Shown here in pieces: positions 1 to 5,221 of a stretch of 5,221 nt of DNA. A program made the position numbers and the translations under genes. Every line of letters starts with the position of its first letter. The stretch's first letter is position 1. The notes below the pieces were generated by a model, which ran no database searches, was not told the origin of the DNA, and worked only from the letters and a program-made list of their open reading frames with translations. Source of the stretch: Bacteroidales bacterium (lineage in GTDB: Bacteria; Bacteroidota; Bacteroidia; Bacteroidales; UBA3824); NCBI GenBank assembly GCA_017530465.1, contig JAFXMJ010000374.1, positions 1 through 5,221 on the forward strand, written 5' to 3'.

Positions 1-2258
1 ACATCCGACGGACAAACAACGACTGTCTTGCCCTTCGACATATCGCTCAAAACGCCTGTAATGTAGCACTTTCCATAATCCTGCGCCAACAATTCCTCAA
101 TCTTCCGCTTGTAATATTCCACGCCTTGGAAGCCAGTGTGGAAGTCCTTCACCATACCATCTTTGCCAATGATTACATACGACGGGATGCCGGTGAAGCC
201 CCATTTTTGCATAAGGGAACCTTTCTGACGTTCCGAGAGGCGGTAGTGTTCGCCCTTCATAGAGACAATCATACCGTCGTATGTCTCCTGCGGTGACGAT
301 TCATCAGCAATGTACATAACCACAACGTCTTTGCCTTCAAACTCTTCCTTCATCGGCTTCATTTGCTTGATGGCATCACGGCAGGGCGCACACCAAGTGT
401 TCCAAAAGTCAATCAAGATGACCTTGCCCTTGAAATCCTTTATCAAATCCACAAGCAACGAATCGCCCTCGCTGTCGCCAGCCTTGTGGACGTGGTAGCC
501 GCCACGCGCTTTTTCGGCGGCAATTTTGGCAACGATTTCGGCGTTTTTTGCCTTGATGTATTCGGCGTAGAACGGGATGCGCATTTTTTCTACCTCCCTG
601 ACCACCGAATCAGACACAACAGTCTGACGGTTCAACGGTTGGCAAATGCTCTGCAACTTGACGAAATCCTTGAAATAACTATCGCCGTCGCCCAAAATTT
701 TGTCGAGTGCAACCTTCGCAATTTCGTCTTCTTGTTTTTGAATCTCAACGATTTGATACAATATGACGTCACCATATTTTTTCTCAAAATCTCGTTCTTC
801 GGGTGTCCTTGAAGTGTCGGCGGTGCGGAATTTTTGAGCGAGGATGGCGGCAAGCGGCTTTTCCTTTTTCGGCATTTTTTTGACAGTAGAGGGAAGGGTT
901 TCCATCGTGTTGGCGTAGAGCGCGTTATATTCGTCCAAATACCTTGACTTATAGAAAACTTGCTGAAAACACATATTCCATCCATAGATGTTGTAACTGA
1001 ATTGGCGAGCATAGAACATCATAATATCATCAATACCAATCAATTGCGGATAATCCAAATAACTCTCGTCCATCTTCGGCTTCGTAAAATCGAGAATCGG
1101 GTCGCGGTAGCCCTTGCCATTGGCGATACGGTATGCGTTTTCTATCCAATGGCTTCCCATCGAAAGGTAGTACGCCTCCTCTGACTTCAATTCGATTCGC
1201 AACAATTCCTTGGCGCGTTTTGTAATCGGCATTGCGTCGATGCGGATGTTGTAATCGTCAAAAAACTTCAACACATAATCCTTGTACTCCGCCATTGTGA
1301 ATTTTGACACCTTGGCTGCGGCGGTTGGATTGTCGAGTATTTCTCGATAGATGCCACGTGACACTTCCAATGACAAAGCATAATTGAGGTCAACATTCTC
1401 GCCTGCAAAATACGGTATCAAAAGACCGTTGGGCAGTTCCCACGGACGGTAAATCTCTTGGAAATCAAAATTGACCTCAACTGTCTTTCCGGCGGAGAGC
1501 AATACATAGTTGCCAATGATAGGCTGTACCATCAAATACACCACCTGATGTTTTGTGGTCATCGGCACGGAAATTTCAAAAGTGCCGTCGGCGTTGATTT
1601 TTGACGAATACGACACCTGCTTCGCCAAAAATGGATTGTAGATACTGGCAGTAATCGAATTGTCCAACCTCGGGCCGAAAGTCCTCGGTTCAAATCCGTA
1701 GATTTTGCCCTTGACAATGGCGGGCGTCATCGTAAAATCATTCTTTTCGAGGCTCTCGCCGTTGTCCTTGATATTGAGCGCGTAATTGCGGAGTGCGTCG
1801 GGGAAGGCGATGCGCTTACGGATTTGCTCTGCGGCTTGGTCGGTGAGGGCGATGTCGTAGAGGATGTACGAATTGAGGTCGTCGGTCTCGTAGAAGTCAA
1901 CAGTCTGCAACGACTGGTCTATGGCGGGGAAATTGAGCACATAATGCGTCACAAACTCCACGTCGTCCTTTGGATAGACCTGCACGTCAAGGTCGATGCC
2001 CTCGGCGGATGTCACCTTCCACTGCTTGCCGCCCGCACGGAGCGTAGTGGTTGACGCAATGCGAAACCATCCCTCCTTGTAACCGTGGTAATTGGTCAAA
2101 TAGAGTTTTGTGGCATTGTCGGAAAGTTCGATTTTGTCGATGAAGAAACCCGTACACGTGCCCATACTGCGGCCACCAATTACAGGATTCTCGATTACCC
2201 TCTGCGCCGAGATTGTCAGCGAGAGAAGTAGGAAGATAATTGTCAGTAGTCTTTCCAT
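1..2258 (-). CDS. Secreted TlpA-like thioredoxin-fold protein, WCAPC active site (3' end outside window)
   Basis: Open without a stop for 752 codons from the ATG at 2256-2258 to the left edge, so the C-terminus is missing. The start is chosen because it gives a clean signal peptide (residues 1-19, hydrophobic LLTIIFLLLSLTI, then SAQ); there is no lipobox cysteine, so a soluble periplasmic protein is expected. Residues 20-130 form a β-rich region beginning VIENPVIG, of a type common in Bacteroidales TlpA proteins. Residues 178-268 look like a second β-module (KINADGTFEISVP, LLSAGKTVEV). Residues 290-590 are mostly helical and charged. The thioredoxin fold covers about 600-727: GKVILIDFWNTWCAPC, with redox cysteines C623 and C626 (codons at 381-395) and cis-proline P692 in TGIPSYV. 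From 731 a new strand-like stretch starts (CYITGVLSD), which is odd because such proteins usually end just after the thioredoxin fold. The likely role is thiol-disulfide exchange in the envelope; the substrate is unknown. A terminator upstream suggests that it is transcribed separately from the two genes to its right. Confidence 0.9.
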   Translation of the reverse strand, partial: MERLLTIIFLLLSLTISAQRVIENPVIGGRSMGTCTGFFIDKIELSDNATKLYLTNYHGYKEGWFRIASTTTLRAGGKQWKVTSAEGIDLDVQVYPKDDVEFVTHYVLNFPAIDQSLQTVDFYETDDLNSYILYDIALTDQAAEQIRKRIAFPDALRNYALNIKDNGESLEKNDFTMTPAIVKGKIYGFEPRTFGPRLDNSITASIYNPFLAKQVSYSSKINADGTFEISVPMTTKHQVVYLMVQPIIGNYVLLSAGKTVEVNFDFQEIYRPWELPNGLLIPYFAGENVDLNYALSLEVSRGIYREILDNPTAAAKVSKFTMAEYKDYVLKFFDDYNIRIDAMPITKRAKELLRIELKSEEAYYLSMGSHWIENAYRIANGKGYRDPILDFTKPKMDESYLDYPQLIGIDDIMMFYARQFSYNIYGWNMCFQQVFYKSRYLDEYNALYANTMETLPSTVKKMPKKEKPLAAILAQKFRTADTSRTPEERDFEKKYGDVILYQIVEIQKQEDEIAKVALDKILGDGDSYFKDFVKLQSICQPLNRQTVVSDSVVREVEKMRIPFYAEYIKAKNAEIVAKIAAEKARGGYHVHKAGDSEGDSLLVDLIKDFKGKVILIDFWNTWCAPCRDAIKQMKPMKEEFEGKDVVVMYIADESSPQETYDGMIVSMKGEHYRLSERQKGSLMQKWGFTGIPSYVIIGKDGMVKDFHTGFQGVEYYKRKIEELLAQDYGKCYITGVLSDMSKGKTVVVCPSD

Positions 2259-2260
2259 TG

Positions 2261-2295
2261 TTGTTTGTGTTTAATTGTTTGTAATTATTGTTTGT
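2261..2295 (-). repeat. Three TTGTTTGT direct repeats in the leader of the WCAPC gene
   Basis: On the plus strand TTGTTTGT occurs at 2261-2268, 2275-2282 and 2288-2295, so the starts are 14 and 13 nt apart. On the coding (minus) strand this reads as ACAAACAA three times within the 40 nt before the ATG. The leader has no Shine-Dalgarno-like purine block, as is usual in Bacteroidota, where A-rich leaders support translation. The repeats may simply be low-complexity A/C-rich leader, or they may be a site for a protein or the ribosome. Confidence 0.45.
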
Positions 2296-2313
2296 TGTCA
2301 TCATATAGACAAC
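2294..2313. promoter_or_regulatory. Short inverted repeat upstream of the WCAPC gene, possible operator
   Basis: GTTGTC (2294-2299) and GACAAC (2308-2313) form a perfect 6-bp inverted repeat with an 8-nt AT-rich spacer. It lies about 36-55 nt before the start codon and overlaps the last TTGTTTGT repeat. A second, overlapping short palindrome (GACA-n5-TGTC, 2308-2320) adjoins it. This geometry suits a dimeric repressor site or a weak RNA hairpin, but 6 bp can easily arise by chance in AT-rich DNA. Confidence 0.25.
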
Positions 2314-2354
2314 CAATGTCCGAAAATATTACAGGTTTTGAGAAAAAAAATTTC

Positions 2355-2392
2355 AAAAAAATTTGCGGTCAAAAAATCTCGACCGCAAATTT
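2355..2392 (-). terminator. Intrinsic terminator after the DUF4369-thioredoxin gene
   Basis: A perfect 12-bp inverted repeat, AAATTTGCGGTC (2359-2370) and GACCGCAAATTT (2381-2392), encloses a 10-nt loop. On the minus strand the stem runs straight into a U-rich tract (TTTTG, then AAA and eight more T), while on the plus side the stem is followed by ACATTCAA. This polarity fits termination of leftward transcription. The stem begins 31 nt after the TGA (2424-2426) of the upstream gene. It separates the lipoprotein/thioredoxin pair from the large gene to the left, which therefore needs its own promoter within roughly 2259-2355. Confidence 0.85.
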
Positions 2393-2423
2393 ACATTCAA
2401 TCAACTATCAATTAATCACTTCT

Positions 2424-3470
2424 TCAATATTTGAAGATTTCACTCAATTTCGCTTTTAGTTCCTCGCCATAAATAGCACGGGCTATGATGGTGCCATCGG
2501 GGGCAAAGAGAATAGTATGTGGGATGGCATCAATTCCGTAGAGACTGGTAGGAATATCTTGTGCATTGATGATTTGCGGATATGGAATGCCTAATTCACG
2601 GATAGCCTTCTCTGATTCTTCGGGTTTATCACGGAAGGCAATGCCAAGCACCGTCAGACCTTTCTTCTTGTACTGCTGATAGATGCCAATCAAGGCAGGA
2701 ATCTGCTGTCGGCAAGAGCCACACCACGAAGCCCAGAAGTCAACAAGTACGTATTGACCACGCCCCACATAGTCGGAGAGACGTGTTGTCTTTCCGTTGT
2801 AATCGACAGCGAAATCTTTGAACATCTCGCCTTCTTGCTGTGACAATGCTGCTTCTGCCTTTTCCTTCACTTTAATGACGTTCGGATGGTTTTGTACATC
2901 AGCACAGCATTGATTGATAAGTGTCAATAAAACCTCAGGATCCATCATATTGTCGTCCAACATTAGTAACAATGGGATTGCCGCTACATCATCCTTATGC
3001 AGTAAGACCTGTTGCTTTATGCTATCTGTAAATTCTTGCGGATTGTTTGCCGACTGTCTTTTTTCAAGAACCCCGTAAACGGCATCATTGAGTGGCGTGC
3101 CTCGAAGGGTTGGAGTCCTTCCAGTAGCATCAAAAGTTATTTCGCCTGGCTCAATGATGATTGGGAATCTGATGTTTCTCTGTCGTTTTTCTCCGTTGGC
3201 GAAAGAAGACACACATACGCCAATGAATGCGCAATATGGCTTTTCAACTTCTCCACTAATAGAGAATTTGCCGTTTTGGACGGCCTGCTTCGCTATCAAT
3301 TCCATAGTCGCGGAATTGATAATACTCACAGTGTCGAAACTGACACCTTGATTTGCCATAGCCTCGGTCATTTTTGGAAAGATGCCGTTGACTGTGTAAT
3401 TTGATACTTGCGCCTGTCCCGACATAGAGAGGATGGCAATTATCATTACAATGAAAGATTTCTTGCTCAT
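2424..3470 (-). CDS. Secreted DUF4369-thioredoxin (TlpA/AhpC-TSA-like) protein, WCGSC active site
   Basis: A 348-residue protein, a normal length for DUF4369-TlpA proteins of Bacteroidota. The start at 3470 gives a signal peptide (residues 1-21, MSKK, then FIVMIIAILSM, then SGQAQ) with no lipobox, so a soluble periplasmic product is expected. Residues 24-125 are a DUF4369-like β-domain (YTVNGIF, GKFSISGEVEKP, PIIIEPGEI). Residues 126-210 are a helical linker containing an adjacent cysteine pair, C188-C189. The thioredoxin fold spans about 215-348: VLVDFWASWCGSC with redox cysteines C250 and C253 (codons at 2712-2726), GLTVLGIAF, and cis-proline P317 in DAIPHTILFAPDG. The family carries out thiol-disulfide exchange outside the cytoplasm; the partner is unknown. 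It starts 24 nt after the stop of the upstream lipoprotein gene, probably in the same operon, and is followed by a strong terminator. The gap holds no Shine-Dalgarno sequence, only an A-rich stretch. Confidence 0.93.
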   Translation of the reverse strand: MSKKSFIVMIIAILSMSGQAQVSNYTVNGIFPKMTEAMANQGVSFDTVSIINSATMELIAKQAVQNGKFSISGEVEKPYCAFIGVCVSSFANGEKRQRNIRFPIIIEPGEITFDATGRTPTLRGTPLNDAVYGVLEKRQSANNPQEFTDSIKQQVLLHKDDVAAIPLLLMLDDNMMDPEVLLTLINQCCADVQNHPNVIKVKEKAEAALSQQEGEMFKDFAVDYNGKTTRLSDYVGRGQYVLVDFWASWCGSCRQQIPALIGIYQQYKKKGLTVLGIAFRDKPEESEKAIRELGIPYPQIINAQDIPTSLYGIDAIPHTILFAPDGTIIARAIYGEELKAKLSEIFKY

Positions 3471-3494
3471 AACCGCTTTGTTTTGGTTCGTGTT

Positions 3495-4997
3495 TTATGG
3501 TTTGTAATTAATTATTCTGTCACCCCTCTGCATTTTGTCCTCCAAATAACGCTTGTAATCCACCTTGGTGATATTCCGCATAATAGATTGTTTTTCAAAA
3601 TCTTGCATCGGAGTTACGGGCGAAAAATCGTCGTAGAATTGTACCGCTTGCATCAGTCGGTAAAATTCGATGAAGTCGTCACTCAATCCCATTTTTTTGA
3701 TGGATTCGGGATTGATGAGGATGTTGGCTTCACCTTCCGCCAAAATCCAATCCGGATGCTGCGCCAAATTTTCAGGAGTAGAGGGCAATGTGTCGGCGTG
3801 TTGCTTGATGTAGTTGATTACAAAATCATAGACCGTAACAGTCTTGAAAATCTCGTCCTCGCTTATCGGGAAAACGGCTTTCAGGGAGTCAGAATTGGGG
3901 TTAAGGGACAGCAAGGCGTTCAACTCATTGAAGTGGCGTTTGGTATTGTAAAGTTCCTCAAACCTTGTGTCTTCAACAGGGTGGTATTTCAACATTGTAT
4001 CCGTATCTTGATGTTCTCGCATATATTTTCGCAATTCTTTTTGCTCATACTTTCTCATCTGGTAATTCGCCTGTCCTTGGTGAATACCCTGCCACAGCAC
4101 ATTAGCAAGGGTATCAGGTGCAATTTTTCCGTATGCATAACGTTCTTCTTCATCATTTAGCAAGTGAGCATTTTTTGCTGTATTGAGCCGCCAATTGTTG
4201 CCGCCAGAACATTCGGTGTTGCCGTATGCATTGACTTGTGAAAAACCGAGTCCATCTTCCCAACCGTAAAACATCAGCGTGTCTCCCGGCTCAACGACGT
4301 AATTCATCACCTTGCTGGCTTCGGAGTTCCAACCCCTATTGTAATAATCAAAAAGGTCTGCCATAGGAATCTCCGACACGCCCGTTACAGGGATTTTGAA
4401 TTCGTAACGGTAGCCATAATGGTCGGTGGAGTCGAGAGGATACGCCGTTACGTTCTTGGATTCGAGGTAATTGAGCACCTGAATGTCCTTGCGCCTATTG
4501 ACGCTGCGCTTGCCAAATGCCGACATACCCTGCGCCGTGTTGCGGAGGTAGAGCCGCACGACGGCAGTGTCTATGCGGTATTCGTGCTTCTTGAAGGTCG
4601 GCAACGAATCTGTCCAATGTTTCATAAGGAAATCCACTTGATACATTGATGTTTGGGATTTATGTATTTCCCTCGGCGACTTGTATCTGCACAACTGCGT
4701 ACCGTTGACAAACATTGCGAACAACGTTCCGCGATACTCCCATTCGTCGAAACTTTTGAGGTTGAGGGTTGTGGTCTCGCCAGTTTTTTTGACGAGAACG
4801 ATTTGGTTGTCAGTCACCGACTTGTAGTCCCAAAAATCGTTTTGGTAGATTGCAAACTCCTCATACAGACCGAGTTTCCATTCGCCGGTGTTGATATCCA
4901 AATAGTTGCCCACAAGGTCGCGAGGAATCTCGCTGCCGTAGGGATTGCAGGCGGCAATCAGTGCCACCATTGCAACGAAAAATGCTATTCTTTTCAT
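3495..4997 (-). CDS. Lipoprotein resembling the N-terminal part of large TlpA proteins, thioredoxin domain absent
   Basis: A 500-residue protein starting at 4997 after an A-rich leader (AAAAAAAAATATAACG). The signal peptide ends in a lipobox, LIAAC, with C17 as the predicted lipid-bearing cysteine. Residues 28-107 contain GNYLDINTGEWKLG and IYQNDFWDYKSV, a pattern I associate with N-terminal regions of Bacteroidales TlpA-like proteins. Residues 140-245 look like the β-module of those proteins, ending VEPGDTLMFY. Residues 280-495 are charged, mostly helical and end YLEDKMQRGDRIINYKP. Where relatives continue into a thioredoxin fold, this protein stops: there is no CXXC, and the only cysteines besides C17 are C103 and C263, so it cannot work as a thioredoxin by itself. 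The gene lies 24 nt upstream of a thioredoxin-bearing gene, probably co-transcribed. It may bind a substrate, anchor its neighbour, or have lost a domain. The function is unknown; the reading frame and lipoprotein nature are secure. Confidence 0.9.
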   Translation of the reverse strand: MKRIAFFVAMVALIAACNPYGSEIPRDLVGNYLDINTGEWKLGLYEEFAIYQNDFWDYKSVTDNQIVLVKKTGETTTLNLKSFDEWEYRGTLFAMFVNGTQLCRYKSPREIHKSQTSMYQVDFLMKHWTDSLPTFKKHEYRIDTAVVRLYLRNTAQGMSAFGKRSVNRRKDIQVLNYLESKNVTAYPLDSTDHYGYRYEFKIPVTGVSEIPMADLFDYYNRGWNSEASKVMNYVVEPGDTLMFYGWEDGLGFSQVNAYGNTECSGGNNWRLNTAKNAHLLNDEEERYAYGKIAPDTLANVLWQGIHQGQANYQMRKYEQKELRKYMREHQDTDTMLKYHPVEDTRFEELYNTKRHFNELNALLSLNPNSDSLKAVFPISEDEIFKTVTVYDFVINYIKQHADTLPSTPENLAQHPDWILAEGEANILINPESIKKMGLSDDFIEFYRLMQAVQFYDDFSPVTPMQDFEKQSIMRNITKVDYKRYLEDKMQRGDRIINYKP

Positions 4998-5013
4998 CGT
5001 TATATTTTTTTTT

Positions 5014-5076
5014 AACTACGAAAAACACGAAAATTACAGTTTCCTATTTTTAGCGTTTTTAGCGTTTTTCGTAGTT
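5014..5076. repeat. 13-bp inverted repeat with 37-nt loop upstream of the lipoprotein gene
   Basis: AACTACGAAAAAC (5014-5026) and its exact complement GTTTTTCGTAGTT (5064-5076) flank 37 nt, and the similarity continues imperfectly inward (a few mismatches, then A-rich against T-rich). The left arm adjoins a nine-T run (5005-5013) and lies only 17 nt before the start codon of the lipoprotein gene. On the minus strand the stem is followed by A, not U, so it does not look like a normal terminator of leftward transcription. It could be an untranslated-leader hairpin, or a copy of a dispersed intergenic repeat. Confidence 0.6.
5047..5064. repeat. Two tandem copies of TTTTTAGCG
   Basis: TTTTTAGCG is present at 5047-5055 and 5056-5064 and is followed by a third, diverged unit, TTTTTCGTA (5065-5073), that forms part of the inverted-repeat arm. 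The left arm shows a similar cadence (AAAAACACGAAAA). The whole element therefore looks built from 7- to 9-nt A/T-run plus CG-containing units, as in simple-sequence expansions. Confidence 0.6.
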
Positions 5077-5077
5077 G

Positions 5078-5221
5078 TTATTTATTCCGTTTATTGTACA
5101 GGTCCACAATCTCCTCAATCGGTATTTTGCACGAGGACTGGAGGTGCCTGCTGATTACTTATGATGAAGAAGGCACGGAGGAAGGAATACCCGTGGTGCC
5201 GGTGTGGAAGTGGTTGATGGA
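5078..5221 (-). other. Unresolved coding-like edge segment, possibly the 3' end of another minus-strand gene
   Basis: In one minus-strand frame entering from the right edge, the first residues read SINHFHTG and a TAA follows at 5159-5161. Beyond that stop the same frame stays open and reads KIPIEEIVDLYNKRNK before a second TAA at 5078-5080, which looks like the last helix of a protein. FHTG also occurs just after the cis-proline strand of the large WCAPC gene, where 13 of 14 bases match in the same codon phase (132-145 against 5198-5211). This could therefore be the tail of another TlpA-like gene, intact and ending at 5159, or broken by the in-frame stop. A rival reading on the plus strand is open from 5016 to the edge (EDWRCLLITYDEEG, GIPVVPVWKWLM) but has no ATG. 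Too little is in the window to decide. Confidence 0.3.

Noticed and set aside
363..812. A 149-codon plus-strand open frame near the left edge
   Set aside because: It lies wholly opposite the thioredoxin and linker part of the large minus-strand gene, whose active-site motif is clear. The composition is that of an antisense shadow.
632..1012. A 126-codon minus-strand open frame in another phase
   Set aside because: It overlaps the large thioredoxin gene out of frame and shows no domain. The in-frame reading continues uninterrupted through it.
1987..2316. A 109-codon minus-strand open frame overlapping the start of the large gene
   Set aside because: Its N-terminus is an Asn-rich translation of the A-rich leader, and the rest is out of frame with a signal-peptide-bearing gene that explains the DNA better.
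2321..2328. Possible Bacteroidota -7 element (TATTTTCG on the minus strand, close to TAnnTTTG) upstream of the WCAPC gene
   Set aside because: It has one mismatch in the conserved part, and the nearest TTTG upstream is about 25 nt away instead of about 19-20, so it is not strong enough to call a promoter.
3408..4160. A 250-codon plus-strand open frame opposite the lipoprotein and the start of the thioredoxin gene
   Set aside because: It is antisense to two well-supported genes, spans the gap between them, and has no recognisable domain or leader. It is best explained as a mirror of their codon usage.
5028..5037. Possible -7 element (TAATTTTC on the minus strand) upstream of the lipoprotein gene
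   Set aside because: No TTG/TTTG lies at the expected upstream distance, and the site sits inside the AT-rich inverted-repeat element, where such matches arise by chance.
4945..5154. A 69-codon plus-strand open frame running out of the lipoprotein start region
   Set aside because: It begins antisense inside the lipoprotein signal peptide and runs through simple A/T-rich repeat sequence. The hydrophobic stretch reflects T-rich codons, not a convincing protein.

Overview
The window looks like chromosomal DNA of a Bacteroidota member, most likely a gut- or rumen-type Bacteroidales. The evidence is that every recognisable gene is an exported, TlpA-related protein with the N-terminal modules typical of that group (a DUF4369-like domain and long β/helical N-terminal regions), leader regions are A-rich without a Shine-Dalgarno sequence, and base composition is moderate. 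Genus cannot be decided from the sequence.

All firm genes lie on the minus strand, so the layout reads from right to left. At the right edge (about 5078-5221) is an unresolved piece that may be the 3' end of another minus-strand gene. Next comes a short AT-rich intergenic stretch (4998-5077) with a 13-bp inverted repeat and a 9-bp tandem repeat. Then follow a 500-residue lipoprotein (3495-4997) that resembles the N-terminal part of large Bacteroidales TlpA proteins but has no thioredoxin domain, and, 24 nt further on, a 348-residue secreted DUF4369-thioredoxin protein with a WCGSC active site (2424-3470). A strong intrinsic terminator (2355-2392) closes this two-gene unit. After a leader of about 95 nt with three TTGTTTGT repeats, a third gene (1-2258, running off the left edge) encodes a large secreted thioredoxin-fold protein of at least 752 residues with a WCAPC active site and sequence continuing past the thioredoxin domain.

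Together this is a small cluster of cell-envelope thiol-disulfide proteins in at least two transcription units. Family knowledge places TlpA-like proteins outside the cytoplasm as reductases or isomerases of cysteine pairs; their substrates are unknown here. The most notable point is the pairing of a thioredoxin-less lipoprotein with a soluble thioredoxin-bearing neighbour in one apparent operon, which could mean that an anchoring or binding module and a catalytic module work in trans. That is inference. No RNA genes, CRISPR arrays, transposases or phage genes were seen.
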